NCBI GenBank assembly: GCA_029251405.1
Contig: JAQXDK010000013.1
Span: forward strand, 1 to 64,000
Direction of reading: 5' to 3'
Length of the DNA stretch: 64,000 nt
Source of the DNA: Flavobacteriales bacterium
GTDB taxonomy: Bacteria; Bacteroidota; Bacteroidia; Flavobacteriales_D; Parvicellaceae
The translations under genes were made by a program, and so were the position numbers. The stretch's first letter is position 1; every line of letters starts with the position of its first letter. Of the stretch, positions 34,793-45,482 are shown in pieces. A model generated the notes under the pieces. That model was not told the origin of the DNA and ran no database searches. It saw nothing but the letters and a program-made list of their open reading frames with translations.

Positions 34793-36091
34793 ATGAAGAA
34801 ACTTCAAATTATTGGGCTTGTAAGCTTATTTATGTTACAAAATCCTGCTTTTGGGCAAAAGCTACAGCTGACAGAAGCAGCTACAGAATTTAGAAATAAT
34901 TATAATGGTTCTTGGGTATCTATTCCAGATTCCACTTTAAGATCTCTGCAGATTTCTAAAAATAAACCGGTTCTTTTGAAAGCAAAAAATGCAATTGATG
35001 AATCTTTCAATAAACAATTAACCAGTCCTTTTACCAAACCTAAAGATGAAACTAAAATGTACTTTTATCGTGGTGCTGTTTACTTAGACTTATGGACTAT
35101 GTCGAATTACGATGTTGAAATTTCTAAACAATTAGGCAGTTTAACCGAAGAAGAGATGAATGAAATTACATTTGGATCTTTTATTAAATGTTTAGAATTA
35201 GATGTAAAAAACCAATGGAAATCTGACATTAGATCAAAGGTAAATACCTACAGAAATCTTTCAATAAATAGTGGAGTAGATTATTTTCAAAAAAGTAATT
35301 TTAACAATGCATTTAATTCTTTTAAAATGGCTTTTGAAATGTATAAGGTTTTAAACCTAACTGACACTTTAGCTATTATAAACGCTGCTCTATCTGCTGA
35401 AAAGATGAAAAGTTTCGATGATGCTTATAATTATTATAAAATGTGTGCAGATTTAGATTATGGTAAAGGAGCAGAAATGTATCAATCCATGATAAGAGTT
35501 CTTAACTCTGATGAAAATAAGGATGAAGAAAAAATACTAAATGTAATTGCTGAAGGAAAGAATAAATTCCCTAAGGATTATGTCTTAAATATTGAAGAAT
35601 TTAATTATTGGTACGCCAAAGGAGATAATGAGAAAGCACAACAGGCTCTAGAAAACGCAATTGAATCCGATCCTACAAATAAAATACTTCATTTTAATGT
35701 TGGTGTAACTTACGATAATATTTCTAATAAATATCACAAAGAAAACAAGCATGATGTAGCTTTTACATATATGAGTAAAGCAATAAGTGGATATAAAAAA
35801 GCTCTTGAGTTAGATGATAAATATGTAGATGCTTTTTACAATTTGGGAGCTCTATATTATAATCAATCAATCACAACAAAATCAGTTGCTGGAGATTATT
35901 CAGGAGAGAAATACGATTCTGAGATGAAAAGAGCTGATGAAATGCTAAAGAAAGCCATACCGTTGCTGGAAAGAGTATTGATTTTATCACCGTCTGATAA
36001 ATCGACGCTAACAGTTCTAAAAAGTTTATATTTTAATTTAGACGACATGGATAACTACAAAAGAATTAAAACTAAAATTGATTCTTTATAA
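34793..36091 (+). CDS. Exported tetratricopeptide-repeat protein
   Basis: 432 aa. The signal peptide (MKKLQIIGLVSLFMLQNPAFG, cleavage before QK) marks export. Helical TPR-like repeats start near residue 165 (YFQKSNFNNAFNSFKMAFEM), continue with SAEKMKSFDDAYNYYKMCAD, YAKGDNEKAQQALENAIESD, and YVDAFYNLGALYYNQSITTK, and end near 425. The order is a plain TPR solenoid with no enzymatic domain, so it probably scaffolds a periplasmic complex. It lies 10 nt after gyrA; I recall a gyrA-TPR arrangement in related bacteria, but the functional link is unknown. Confidence 0.82.
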   Translation: MKKLQIIGLVSLFMLQNPAFGQKLQLTEAATEFRNNYNGSWVSIPDSTLRSLQISKNKPVLLKAKNAIDESFNKQLTSPFTKPKDETKMYFYRGAVYLDLWTMSNYDVEISKQLGSLTEEEMNEITFGSFIKCLELDVKNQWKSDIRSKVNTYRNLSINSGVDYFQKSNFNNAFNSFKMAFEMYKVLNLTDTLAIINAALSAEKMKSFDDAYNYYKMCADLDYGKGAEMYQSMIRVLNSDENKDEEKILNVIAEGKNKFPKDYVLNIEEFNYWYAKGDNEKAQQALENAIESDPTNKILHFNVGVTYDNISNKYHKENKHDVAFTYMSKAISGYKKALELDDKYVDAFYNLGALYYNQSITTKSVAGDYSGEKYDSEMKRADEMLKKAIPLLERVLILSPSDKSTLTVLKSLYFNLDDMDNYKRIKTKIDSL

Positions 36092-36106
36092 ATTATTTAT
36101 TCTCCT

Positions 36107-36919
36107 ATGGTCTTTAAAGGAAATCTTAGGAAAATGTATTCTATTTTAAATGAGGAAGTTTCTTACACTTTACCATTTTATAACTTAACAGAACCTAATA
36201 CACAGTTAGAATTAAATCAACTTATAGGATCTACTATAAGAATCAATTTTTCAGGTGTCATAAATTGTTCAGTCACAGGAAAGAAAATTCGCAAAACTTA
36301 TGGTGATGGAATGTCCTACGATGCTTTTAGGTCGTCTCCTTTAGCAGTAGAAAGTATTATAAGACCCGAACTAAGTAAAATTCATGAAGGGGTTGCTTTA
36401 AGAGATTACGATTGGGAAATGAAACATCATATGCAACCTCATGTTGTATACCTATCCAAAACAGCGGGTAATAAAGTTGGTGTAACTAAAGATTCTCAAA
36501 TTCCTACAAGGTGGATAGATCAAGGAGCTTCAGAGGCTTTAATCATCGCAAGAACTCCATATAGGCAAGCTGCAGGTTTAATAGAAATAGAGCTTAAAAA
36601 GTATATTAGTGATAAAACTAATTGGAGAAAAATGCTTCAAAACGAACTAAATGAAGAATCTTTAGAAGTGCTACGAAACGAATTAGCTTATAAATTGAAT
36701 AGTGATTTAAAACAATACATAGTTTTGGACGAAAATGTTCAAAAAATAAATTTTCCAGTTATTAGATATCCAGCTAAAGTGAAATCCACAAACTTAGATA
36801 AGGTTTCATATATTGAGGAGAAATTAGTTGGCATTAAAGGACAATATTTAATTTTTGATAACGATACTGTTTTTAATGTAAGAAGGCATTCTGGATATTT
36901 AATTGAATTTACGTATTGA
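36107..36919 (+). CDS. DUF2797 family protein
   Basis: 270 aa. It matches the DUF2797 family by HHMQPHVVYLSKTAGNKVGV, then IPTRWIDQGASEALIIARTP, RQAAGLIEIELKKYISDKTN and LVGIKGQYLIFDNDTVFNVR. The segment NCSVTGKKIRKTYGDGMSYD occupies the place where I would expect a Cys-rich zinc ribbon, but it has one Cys only, so a metal site is unlikely. The TKDSQIPTRWIDQGAS region recalls GIY-YIG-like folds. It is 15 nt after the TPR gene. Function unknown. Confidence 0.8.
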   Translation: MVFKGNLRKMYSILNEEVSYTLPFYNLTEPNTQLELNQLIGSTIRINFSGVINCSVTGKKIRKTYGDGMSYDAFRSSPLAVESIIRPELSKIHEGVALRDYDWEMKHHMQPHVVYLSKTAGNKVGVTKDSQIPTRWIDQGASEALIIARTPYRQAAGLIEIELKKYISDKTNWRKMLQNELNEESLEVLRNELAYKLNSDLKQYIVLDENVQKINFPVIRYPAKVKSTNLDKVSYIEEKLVGIKGQYLIFDNDTVFNVRRHSGYLIEFTY

Positions 36920-36982
36920 AATAATTAAATTCTTACAACTATATTCATTTAACTTTTTATATATTTAAGAAAATATTTGATT

Positions 36983-37495
36983 ATGTCCTACCTAGTAAAA
37001 CTTCAAAACTTTTTCATGAAAAACGATCCAGATCGTCTTTACCTAGCCAAAAGAATTGCTAGATCTTTTAGAAATGATGAAGACACTGTTTTAAATAGGC
37101 TAGAAGAAATTTACGCTAAGGGTGGACCAAAAAAACTAAAAGTTAAAGAAATTACTGCCCCAACTAAAAATGACAGTTCAAATTCATCTAAAAAACATGA
37201 AAATGTTTCAAATGACGAACTAAAAAACAATCTTGATGACATACAACCTCAAAAAAGTAAAAAGAAATTATTTATTGTATTAGGTATTGTCTTGTCATTA
37301 GCTGGTGGCGGAATTGGTTTTTTCATGTCAATGGATAGCACTCCCAATCAAGAAACTGTTAAAACACACACTTCCGATTCAACTCATGTAGAAAAATCTA
37401 TAGAAGAAATAGAAGCAGAAATTGATCAAGCTGCAAAAGATTCTGTTGCCAAAGATTTAATAGAAGCTGGTGAAGTATTAGAAATTCTACATTAA
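36983..37495 (+). CDS. Small single-pass membrane protein of unknown function
   Basis: 170 aa from the ATG at 36983; a TTG two codons upstream is weaker. The N-terminal 45 residues are basic and helical (LAKRIARSFRNDEDTVLNRL), followed by a Lys/Asn/Ser-rich linker, a single membrane helix near 96-116 (LFIVLGIVLSLAGGGIGFFM) and an acidic C-terminal helix (SIEEIEAEIDQAAKDSVAKD). The sidedness suggests an N-terminal cytoplasmic basic part and a periplasmic acidic tail. I recognise no family. It converges on the hypothetical gene at 37500, leaving 4 nt between stops. Confidence 0.65.
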   Translation: MSYLVKLQNFFMKNDPDRLYLAKRIARSFRNDEDTVLNRLEEIYAKGGPKKLKVKEITAPTKNDSSNSSKKHENVSNDELKNNLDDIQPQKSKKKLFIVLGIVLSLAGGGIGFFMSMDSTPNQETVKTHTSDSTHVEKSIEEIEAEIDQAAKDSVAKDLIEAGEVLEILH

Positions 37496-37499
37496 CTCA

Positions 37500-37940
37500 C
37501 TAGGGGTTGATTTTGTGAGGATCTTCATTAATTAGATCTATTTGATCTTTTACATATTCGATTTTTAAAGAAATAGCATAAAGCAGTTTATCTTTTTTTT
37601 GTAACCACACTTGTGAATCTTTCCAAGAATCCGCACTTCTTGCAAAATGAAAAAGTAAATCGAATCCATTTTTTTTCAACCAAATTAATGCGGCATCTTT
37701 TCCTTCAATTCCTTCGATAGTTGCTAAAAGATGTGCGTATTTATTGTCTATTAACCATTTCCTAGATTTTCTTTCATTTAGTAAAGCGTAACAAAAAAAA
37801 CCAAGTTCCTTGTGGGCACTTCTCATTAAAAAATCTCTAATTTCTAAATTACCACCAATTGCTTCTCGCCAAGCAATTAGTATTTTATCAGGATAATTTA
37901 ATGGATTTAAAATTATATTATTTGGCTTTTTGTTACTCAT
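37500..37940 (-). CDS. Hypothetical protein downstream of mutB
   Basis: 146 aa, soluble, rich in Trp, Lys and Leu; I recognise no family. Segments such as [39 protein letters not shown] and [20 protein letters not shown] look like a compact all-helical domain. Its ATG overlaps the mutB stop by 8 nt, so it is translated as the last gene of the miaA-mutA-mutB run. A role with the mutase or its cofactor is possible but not shown. Confidence 0.7.
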   Translation of the reverse strand: MSNKKPNNIILNPLNYPDKILIAWREAIGGNLEIRDFLMRSAHKELGFFCYALLNERKSRKWLIDNKYAHLLATIEGIEGKDAALIWLKKNGFDLLFHFARSADSWKDSQVWLQKKDKLLYAISLKIEYVKDQIDLINEDPHKINP

Positions 37941-39999
37941 TAATTTTTAAGCCTTGAATCATGATTTGGATAATCTCCTGAGCTGCTTTAGAAATTATAG
38001 TACCAGGACCAAATACAGCTGCTACACCCATATTAAATAAAGTTTCATAATCCTTTTTTGGGACAACCCCTCCAACAATAACCATGACGTCATCTCTTTT
38101 TAAATTCTTTAATTCATTAAAAAGTTCTGGTATTAAACTTAAGTGTCCTGCAGCTAAAGAAGAAACTCCAATAATATGAACATCATTTTCTACAGCACTT
38201 TTAGCAACTTCTTTTGGAGTTTGAAATAAAGGTCCAATATCCACATCAAAACCTATATCTGCAAAAGATGTGGCAACTACTTTTGCACCTCTATCGTGAC
38301 CGTCCTGACCCATCTTTGAAACCATAATACGTGGTCTTCTTCCAACAATAGACTCAAATTCTTCAGCTAATCCAATTGCCTTTATATATTCTTTATCATC
38401 CATAATTTCAGTTGAATATACACCAGAAATTGTCTTTATACTAGCTTTATATCTACCAAATTCTTTTTCTAATGCATTGGATATTTCGCCTAAAGTTGCT
38501 CTTTCTCTCGCTGCCTGAACAGCCAACTCTAATAAATTTCCAGTATCATTTTTAGCAGCCTTGGTTAAATTTAATAACGATTCATTTACATTTTCAGAAT
38601 TACGATTAAGCTTTATTTTTTTTAGTCTATTGATTTGATTTAGTTTGACTTTTTCATTATCGATTACTAAAGTGTCAATATCTCTATCTTCAGAAGATAA
38701 ATAAGCGTTAAGGCCGATAATTTTTTCTTTGCCGCTATCAATATTAGCTTGTCTTTTTGCTGCAGCCTGTTCAATTTTCATTTTTGGAATACCTAATTCT
38801 ATTGCTTTTATCATCCCACCTTGATTTTCAACTTCTTCTATAAGATTCCAAGATTTTTGAACTAAATTATTGGTTAATTTTTCTAAATAGAGTGATCCTC
38901 CTAGTGGATCTATAGAATTACAAATATTGGTTTCATTTTGAATAAATAATTGTGTGTTTCTTGCAATTTTTGCAGCATTTTCGCTTGGTAAAGCAATAGC
39001 TTCGTCTAATGAATTGGTATGAAGCGATTGAGTTCCCCCTAAAACAGCAGCCATAGCTTCTATGTAAGTTCTCGAAACATTGTTGTAAGGATCTTTCTCA
39101 GATAGACTCCATCCAGAAGTCTGACAATGTGCTCTTAACATCATAGATTTAGGGTTCTGAGGATTAAATTTCTTTACAATTTTTGCCCATAGGATTCTAC
39201 CTGCTCTCATTTTTGCAATTTCTTCAATATGGTTCATTCCAATTCCCCAAAAAAATGATAATCTTGGTGCAAAATCATCAATTTTCATGCCCACTTCTAT
39301 ACCTTTTTTTATGTATTCTAAACCATTAGCTAACGTATAAGCTAGTTCAATTTCTGCATTAGCTCCAGCTTCATGCATATGATATCCAGATATACTTATT
39401 GGATTAAATTTGGGCATTTTTAGTGAAGTATATTTGAAAATATCTCCTATAATTCTCATACTTTCCTTTGGAGGATATATATAAGTATTTCTAACCATAA
39501 ACTCTTTAAGAATGTCATTTTGAATGGTTCCTGAAAGTTGATTTATAGAAACACCTTGCTCTTGAGCAGCAACAATATAAAATGCCATTATAGGTAAAAC
39601 AGCACCGTTCATTGTCATTGAAACAGACATTTTATCTAAAGGTATTTTATCAAATAAAATCTTCATGTCCTCTACAGTATCTATTGCTACACCAGCTTTG
39701 CCTACATCTGCAGCAACTCTAGGGTGGTCGGAGTCATATCCTCTATGGGTAGCTAGATCGAAAGCTACTGACAAACCTTTTTGACCTGCTTTGAGATTAC
39801 TTCTGTAAAACTTATTGGACTTTTCTGCAGTAGAAAATCCTGCATATTGTCTTATAGTCCATGGTCTTGTTAAATACATAGTAGAGTAGGGACCTTTTAG
39901 AAATGGAGGAATGCCAGCGTGAAATTTTTCATGACCATAGTTACTGCCACTATTTGCAACAGTTTCTAATTCTATGTTTTCAAAAGATTTCCTACTCAT
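37933..39999 (-). CDS. mutB: Methylmalonyl-CoA mutase, large (catalytic) subunit
   Basis: 688 aa. The N-terminal TIM barrel holds [20 protein letters not shown], then [32 protein letters not shown] and the substrate-pocket [20 protein letters not shown]. The C-terminal cobalamin domain has the DxHxxG motif in [13 protein letters not shown], the lower axial His, with GVSSLAAGH and VIVGGVVP. It converts (R)-methylmalonyl-CoA and succinyl-CoA using adenosylcobalamin. It overlaps mutA by 4 nt upstream and the hypothetical gene by 8 nt downstream. Confidence 0.96.
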   Translation of the reverse strand: MSRKSFENIELETVANSGSNYGHEKFHAGIPPFLKGPYSTMYLTRPWTIRQYAGFSTAEKSNKFYRSNLKAGQKGLSVAFDLATHRGYDSDHPRVAADVGKAGVAIDTVEDMKILFDKIPLDKMSVSMTMNGAVLPIMAFYIVAAQEQGVSINQLSGTIQNDILKEFMVRNTYIYPPKESMRIIGDIFKYTSLKMPKFNPISISGYHMHEAGANAEIELAYTLANGLEYIKKGIEVGMKIDDFAPRLSFFWGIGMNHIEEIAKMRAGRILWAKIVKKFNPQNPKSMMLRAHCQTSGWSLSEKDPYNNVSRTYIEAMAAVLGGTQSLHTNSLDEAIALPSENAAKIARNTQLFIQNETNICNSIDPLGGSLYLEKLTNNLVQKSWNLIEEVENQGGMIKAIELGIPKMKIEQAAAKRQANIDSGKEKIIGLNAYLSSEDRDIDTLVIDNEKVKLNQINRLKKIKLNRNSENVNESLLNLTKAAKNDTGNLLELAVQAARERATLGEISNALEKEFGRYKASIKTISGVYSTEIMDDKEYIKAIGLAEEFESIVGRRPRIMVSKMGQDGHDRGAKVVATSFADIGFDVDIGPLFQTPKEVAKSAVENDVHIIGVSSLAAGHLSLIPELFNELKNLKRDDVMVIVGGVVPKKDYETLFNMGVAAVFGPGTIISKAAQEIIQIMIQGLKINE

Positions 40000-41117
40000 T
40001 TAATAAAATTAGAAAATTGATTAGTCTTTAATAATTGTAATAACCCATTTTGAGTTTCAATACTTTTAAACAGACTCCAAGATTTATGAGCCATTTTAGA
40101 TGCCATTTCTTCTATTACATGTGCCCCTTCAGACATGTGATTGTTTAGATAACTTTCTTCTGTTAATATAAGAGGAATATTAACAATTATTTTCTTCCAA
40201 TATTCATCATTACTTTCTATTAAGTCGTCTGATAATTCAAATGAATTTGCACCACCTAATAATGAGGCCATACCGATACTAGTTATAGACATTAGTCTAA
40301 AATCAAATTCTTTATTTTGTAATATTTCTGGGCTGATTACGGTCTCTATTTCTATATTAATATTTAGTTGGTGAGCATTTGAAATACGATGTATTAATGT
40401 TCTTATAGCTATAATTTTTGAAACAGATTCTAGATAACTGTTATTAATTGCAATGGAAACAATAAACCGCGGAGGTATTTCTATTTTCTTAGACTTATGG
40501 AATTCAATAATTTCATTCAAATGAGCAGCTGTAACCGCTATTTCAAGTCCATAATTATTCAAATAAGATTCGTGTGATGTGCAGTCGACATAAATACAAT
40601 TTAAATTTGGGTTATTTAATGTTTTTTTAAAGTTTAAGTAAGAATCTAACTGAACTTTTAGTTGGTGGTCATCGTAATTTTCTAACATATCTTCTAAAGG
40701 ATCCATTCTAAGAGTTCCGCTAGCAATAGATATTCCCCAATTATTCCAAAGTTGTAAATCATTACCATTCCACTTTGGACTTAATTTAATGTGATTGTTA
40801 ATTATATCACACATCACATTTTTAAATATTGTTTTTTCAAATTTTATTCCACTTAAATAAATACTATTTACCCCATTATTTAAGCGATTTAAAATAGCTT
40901 TATTTAAGTTCTTTTGTGATGAGAACTTCCATCTTATTTCCTTAAGAATTTCATTTCTAGATATATTTAATGAATTTACGTTTTTAGAAAACGGATTGAT
41001 ATTTCCGTAGTCTGTTTTAAATATAAAATCTTCCTTAACTTTAGTTTTAAAATCTTTTAAAACTTTTTGTTCCCATTCTTTGGGATTAGTTACAACAAAA
41101 TCAGACCAAAAACTCAT
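39996..41117 (-). CDS. mutA: Methylmalonyl-CoA mutase, small subunit
   Basis: 373 aa, homologous to the mutase barrel: [60 protein letters not shown] and [20 protein letters not shown]. It ends about where the barrel ends, so the C-terminal degenerate B12-binding domain usual in small subunits is absent. It pairs with MutB as the heterodimer; the small subunit itself is non-catalytic. It lies 18 nt after miaA and overlaps mutB by ATGA. Confidence 0.88.
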   Translation of the reverse strand: MSFWSDFVVTNPKEWEQKVLKDFKTKVKEDFIFKTDYGNINPFSKNVNSLNISRNEILKEIRWKFSSQKNLNKAILNRLNNGVNSIYLSGIKFEKTIFKNVMCDIINNHIKLSPKWNGNDLQLWNNWGISIASGTLRMDPLEDMLENYDDHQLKVQLDSYLNFKKTLNNPNLNCIYVDCTSHESYLNNYGLEIAVTAAHLNEIIEFHKSKKIEIPPRFIVSIAINNSYLESVSKIIAIRTLIHRISNAHQLNINIEIETVISPEILQNKEFDFRLMSITSIGMASLLGGANSFELSDDLIESNDEYWKKIIVNIPLILTEESYLNNHMSEGAHVIEEMASKMAHKSWSLFKSIETQNGLLQLLKTNQFSNFIK

Positions 41118-41135
41118 TTATTTTAAATATACATA

Positions 41136-42059
41136 TCAATCATTAATAAATTGATTTATTTTATTTTTAATACTATTCAATACATTTTCTTTCATATTGT
41201 TTTTTACCCAAATATAATCTTGATCTTTTTTAAACCAAGTCATTTGTCTTTTAGCATATTTTTTAGTGTTAATTTTAATTTGATTAATAGCTGTTTCTTT
41301 ATTTATTCCACCCTTTAAGTATTCAAAAACTTCTTTATAACCAACGGTGTTTAAGGAATTTAAATGTTTTTTGGATGACAAATTCTTAACTTCTTCAATT
41401 AAGCCACTTTCTATCATATGATCCACTCTAACGTTAATATTTTCTATCAATTGATTTTGATCTAAATGTAATAGAAATTTTAAAGTTTTAAAGTTTCTTT
41501 TTTTTGGAGCATTGGAAAGAAAAGAAGAATAAGGTTTTCCAGAAATTAAAGAGACTTCTAAAGCTCTAATAATTCTTTGAGGATTTAAAATGTCAATTTT
41601 ATTATAATGAGATGGGTCTAGTTTGTAGAGTTGTTCTTGAATATGTTTAATTCCATATTCTTTAAAATCTAAATTCAATTTTGATCTAACTTCTTTATTT
41701 TTAGGTAGATGATCTAAACCTTTACATACTGCATCAATATACATTCCTGAACCCCCAACTAAAAAAGCTATTTTATTTACCTTAAAATACTCTTTAAGTT
41801 CAGCAATTAATTCTTTTTCATAATCTCCTGCAGAATAAGGTTCAGTAATAGATTTATTATTGATGAAAAAATGATTTACTTCATTAAGTTCAATTAAAGA
41901 AGGTTTTGCAGTACCAATATTTAATTCTTTATAGAACTGTCTACTATCACATGAGAAAATACTCGATTTGTACTCCTTTGCAAGTTGTATTGATAAATTA
42001 GTTTTTCCAACTGCAGTTGGTCCAGCAATAATGATTAATAATGATTTATTTTTATCCAT
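41136..42059 (-). CDS. miaA: tRNA dimethylallyltransferase
   Basis: 307 aa, the standard length. The P-loop AGPTAVGKTNLSIQ is at the N-terminus, followed by FSCDSRQFYKELNIGTAKPS, the conserved DSRQ/Y-K active-site loop, then FLVGGSGMYIDAV, NPQRIIRALEVSL and the C-terminal KKYAKRQMTWFKKD. It transfers dimethylallyl to N6 of A37 in tRNAs that read UNN codons. It is first in the run that continues to mutA and mutB, although the pathways are unrelated. Confidence 0.95.
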   Translation of the reverse strand: MDKNKSLLIIIAGPTAVGKTNLSIQLAKEYKSSIFSCDSRQFYKELNIGTAKPSLIELNEVNHFFINNKSITEPYSAGDYEKELIAELKEYFKVNKIAFLVGGSGMYIDAVCKGLDHLPKNKEVRSKLNLDFKEYGIKHIQEQLYKLDPSHYNKIDILNPQRIIRALEVSLISGKPYSSFLSNAPKKRNFKTLKFLLHLDQNQLIENINVRVDHMIESGLIEEVKNLSSKKHLNSLNTVGYKEVFEYLKGGINKETAINQIKINTKKYAKRQMTWFKKDQDYIWVKNNMKENVLNSIKNKINQFIND

Positions 42060-42127
42060 TATTATTAATTAACAAAATAAATTAAATATTTAATCAAAGT
42101 AATCATTAACTTTTGAATAGGTATGAT

Positions 42128-42135
42128 TAAATTTG
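42128..42135 (+). promoter_or_regulatory. -7-like box abutting the guaA start
   Basis: TAAATTTG is an exact TAnnTTTG match ending only 3 nt before the guaA ATG at 42139. If functional, transcription would begin at or inside the start codon, giving a leaderless mRNA. The -33 region has TTTTG at 42111-42115, but the spacing is short. Confidence 0.35.
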
Positions 42136-42138
42136 TGT

Positions 42139-43665
42139 ATGAGTAAAAACTTATTAATACTTGATTTTGGTTCTCAATATACACAATTGATTGCAAGAAG
42201 AGTTAGAGAATTAAATGTATATTGTGAAATTCACCCTTACAACAAAATTCCAAGTAATTTTAAATTTAATTCTGTAATTCTTTCTGGAAGCCCCTGCTCG
42301 GTTAATCAAGTTGATGCACCATGTCCAGATTTAAATTCTTTAAATCCTTCCGTTCCGATACTTGGAATATGTTATGGCGCCCAATACTTAGTTAAAAATG
42401 AAGGTGGTTTAGTAGAAGCATCTAAAACCAGAGAATACGGTAGAGCCAATTTATCTTTTATTGATAATAATGATTTGTTATTTCAAGACGTAAAGTCCAA
42501 TTCTCAAGTATGGATGTCTCATGGAGATACTATTAAGAATTTAGCTTCAAATATGCAGAATATCGCAAGTACTATCGATGTTGAAAATGCTGCTTTTAAA
42601 ATTATAGATAAAACCATTTACGGTATTCAGTTTCATCCTGAAGTTTTTCACTCAGAAGATGGTTTGAAAATAATTAAAAATTTTGTAATTGGTATTTCAA
42701 ATTGTACTCCAAATTGGACACCCGATTCCTTTGTAGACACTACTATTAAAAATATAAAAAGTACTGTAGAAAATCAGAAAGTAGTTTTAGGACTATCTGG
42801 TGGTGTGGATTCAAGTGTTGCTGCAATTCTTTTACATCGATCTATAGGAGAAAATCTACATTGTATTTTTGTAGATAATGGTCTTTTAAGAAAAGATGAA
42901 TTTGACGAAGTTTTGAAGCAGTATGAATCTCTTGGTTTAAATATTAAAGGAGTTAATGCAAAGCATGATTTTTACAAAGCTTTAAAAGGACTAACAGATC
43001 CTGAAGAAAAAAGAAAAGCAATTGGAAAAACATTTATTGAAGTATTTGATAAAGAAGCAAATGCAATTAAGGATGTAAATTGGCTAGCTCAAGGGACAAT
43101 TTATCCAGACATTATTGAATCTGTTTCTGTAAATGGACCCTCGGTAACAATTAAATCTCACCACAACGTTGGCGGATTACCTGATTACATGAAGCTTAAA
43201 ATAATTGAACCTCTTAAATCTCTATTTAAAGATGAAGTTAGAAGAGTTGGGCAATCTTTGGATTTACCTGCCAATATTTTAAACAGACATCCTTTTCCAG
43301 GTCCTGGACTAGGAATTAGAATTTTAGGAGAAGTAACAGCTGAAAAGGTTCATATACTTCAACAAGTAGATCATATATTTATAAATGGTCTCAAAGAATT
43401 TAATCTTTATGAAAATGTTTGGCAAGCCGGAGCCATATTTTTACCAATTCAGTCTGTTGGGGTTATGGGCGATGAACGCACCTATGAAAATGCAGTTGCC
43501 TTAAGAGCAGTTTCTTCAACGGATGGAATGACAGCAGACTGGTGCCATTTACCCTATGATTTTTTATCAAAAGTTTCGAATAGAATAATTAATAATGTAA
43601 AGGGTATTAATAGAGTTACTTATGATATAAGTTCAAAACCTCCTGCAACTATAGAATGGGAATAA
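42139..43665 (+). CDS. guaA: GMP synthase (glutamine-hydrolysing)
   Basis: 508 aa from the ATG at 42139; the TTG two codons upstream is not needed, since the family begins with [20 protein letters not shown]. The glutamine amidotransferase has the nucleophile in [10 protein letters not shown] and the His/Glu pair in [11 protein letters not shown]. The ATP-pyrophosphatase P-loop is [13 protein letters not shown], and the C-terminal dimerisation domain ends KPPATIEWE. It makes GMP from XMP. It overlaps the LysM/PBP gene by 10 nt. Confidence 0.97.
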   Translation: MSKNLLILDFGSQYTQLIARRVRELNVYCEIHPYNKIPSNFKFNSVILSGSPCSVNQVDAPCPDLNSLNPSVPILGICYGAQYLVKNEGGLVEASKTREYGRANLSFIDNNDLLFQDVKSNSQVWMSHGDTIKNLASNMQNIASTIDVENAAFKIIDKTIYGIQFHPEVFHSEDGLKIIKNFVIGISNCTPNWTPDSFVDTTIKNIKSTVENQKVVLGLSGGVDSSVAAILLHRSIGENLHCIFVDNGLLRKDEFDEVLKQYESLGLNIKGVNAKHDFYKALKGLTDPEEKRKAIGKTFIEVFDKEANAIKDVNWLAQGTIYPDIIESVSVNGPSVTIKSHHNVGGLPDYMKLKIIEPLKSLFKDEVRRVGQSLDLPANILNRHPFPGPGLGIRILGEVTAEKVHILQQVDHIFINGLKEFNLYENVWQAGAIFLPIQSVGVMGDERTYENAVALRAVSSTDGMTADWCHLPYDFLSKVSNRIINNVKGINRVTYDISSKPPATIEWE

Positions 43666-45482
43666 TTAAATATACTAATATAATATTGATGTCACTTTGC
43701 CTATTTTTAGGTGAATCTTCTATTTACTCTCAAGATTCTTCAGCCATTAATTTTAAAGCTCACGAGGTTACAAAAGGTGAAACCAGTTATGGAATTGCAA
43801 AAAAATACCAAATAAACTTGAATGATTTTTTTAACGCTAATCCTCAGGCGGCTAACGGTTTAAGTAAAGGAGAAATTGTGAAAATTCCAATTCCCATTTT
43901 CTTCAATAATGATTCTATTGTTAAAAAGCATGTAGTAAAACAAGGTGAAACTTTGTGGACTATAGCTAAAATTTATGGTGTCCAATTTTCATCAATCAAA
44001 TCATTTAATCTCCTAAACACCAATGAATTATTTAAAGATCAGGTTCTTTTAATACCTAATATAATAGCAGACACGATTAATGAAATAAAACCCTTAGTTA
44101 AGCATGTAGATCATCCTTTACTTAAAGTTTGTGATACACTTGTTTTACATAAAGTAAAGAAAAAAGAAACTCTGTATTCTATATCCAAAAATTACGGTAT
44201 TCCTTTAGATAAAATAATTAAAAATAATATCTTCCTAGAAAACGAAGGATTAAAAAAAGGACAAGAACTAAAAATTATTTATAGAATAAAAGATTGCATT
44301 GAAGACTCTATCCAAACCATCCCTAAAAAATTATTCAGGGATTCTAATTCAGTAAAAGACAATGTCCTGAATATTTCTCTATTGGCCCCTTTCTTTTTCA
44401 AAGAATCGGATTCTATTGTTAAAAACTGTCCTGAAGATTCAAAATGTGAACTCAATAAATTAGCTGTAAAATCATTTTCCTTATATAACGGTATAAAAAT
44501 AGCACTAAACGAATTAAAAAAAGAGGGATATAACTTAGAATTAACTATTTACGATACACGTTTTGACACGAGTATTGTTAAAGATATTCTTGAGGATTCT
44601 ACATTTAAAAATACAGACCTTATAATAGGTCCTATTTATTCTAAAAATGTAAAGCTACTTAGAAAATATTCAAAAGGCTTTCACATTCCACTAATACCGC
44701 TTTTTAATATTCCAAGTCAAGCTCTTTTTAACTACCCAGATATCTACAAACACAAAGCGTCAAGATCTACTCAATCTAAGGAAATGGCTAATTATTTGAA
44801 AGTTCATAATACGGACGATAATATATTATTAATTGCAGATATTGACGATAGAAAAAGTAAAGTATACGAGTCCATTTTTACTGATAGTTATAATGATTCA
44901 ATATTAGTTAATGATTCTTTAGTTGCTCAACCAGACTCAATATTTCCATTGTTTTTAAAAAGAGGAGATGAGTGGGAGGAACTGCATTCAAAACTATCGA
45001 AAAGAAAGAATAATTTAATAGTAGTTTGCTCTAATCAAATTCCATTTTTAACCTACGCATTTAATCAATTAATAGAATTTTCTAATTCACAAAATCATTA
45101 TAAATCTAAATATACCATTTTTGGTTTTGAAGAACTTTATAGAATGAATACCATTGATGTAAAGTATAAAAATAAATTTAATTTACATTTCACATCTGTT
45201 GGTTTAACAAACTACGATTCTAAAGAAGTTGTAAAGTTTATAGATCACTATAAAAGTGTTTTTTCTTCAGAACCAACACAGTTAGCGTTTGATGGATATG
45301 ACATAACACAATCTATTATTCTGAGATTATTTCCTAAAGAAAATATAGATAACTATTTTTTTAAAGGATTAAAAACAGATGTTGATTTTAATAAAATAGA
45401 TATTAATAGTGGATCAGAAAATACCATTATAAAATTCTACAAACTCTCCTACTACAACCTAATAGAACTTTCAGAAAATTGA
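43656..45482 (+). CDS. LysM repeats fused to a periplasmic-binding-protein-like domain
   Basis: 608 aa. A signal peptide ([19 protein letters not shown], cleavage around SIYSQ) precedes three LysM repeats at about 35-78 ([20 protein letters not shown]), 88-132 ([20 protein letters not shown]) and 164-209 ([20 protein letters not shown]). These bind peptidoglycan N-acetylglucosamine. Residues about 237-600 resemble a type 1 periplasmic binding fold ([54 protein letters not shown]-like [10 protein letters not shown]). The gene overlaps guaA by 10 nt and mltG by 4 nt. The context suggests a peptidoglycan-anchored regulator rather than a transport receptor. No catalytic motif is visible. Confidence 0.82.
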   Translation: MGIIKYTNIILMSLCLFLGESSIYSQDSSAINFKAHEVTKGETSYGIAKKYQINLNDFFNANPQAANGLSKGEIVKIPIPIFFNNDSIVKKHVVKQGETLWTIAKIYGVQFSSIKSFNLLNTNELFKDQVLLIPNIIADTINEIKPLVKHVDHPLLKVCDTLVLHKVKKKETLYSISKNYGIPLDKIIKNNIFLENEGLKKGQELKIIYRIKDCIEDSIQTIPKKLFRDSNSVKDNVLNISLLAPFFFKESDSIVKNCPEDSKCELNKLAVKSFSLYNGIKIALNELKKEGYNLELTIYDTRFDTSIVKDILEDSTFKNTDLIIGPIYSKNVKLLRKYSKGFHIPLIPLFNIPSQALFNYPDIYKHKASRSTQSKEMANYLKVHNTDDNILLIADIDDRKSKVYESIFTDSYNDSILVNDSLVAQPDSIFPLFLKRGDEWEELHSKLSKRKNNLIVVCSNQIPFLTYAFNQLIEFSNSQNHYKSKYTIFGFEELYRMNTIDVKYKNKFNLHFTSVGLTNYDSKEVVKFIDHYKSVFSSEPTQLAFDGYDITQSIILRLFPKENIDNYFFKGLKTDVDFNKIDINSGSENTIIKFYKLSYYNLIELSEN

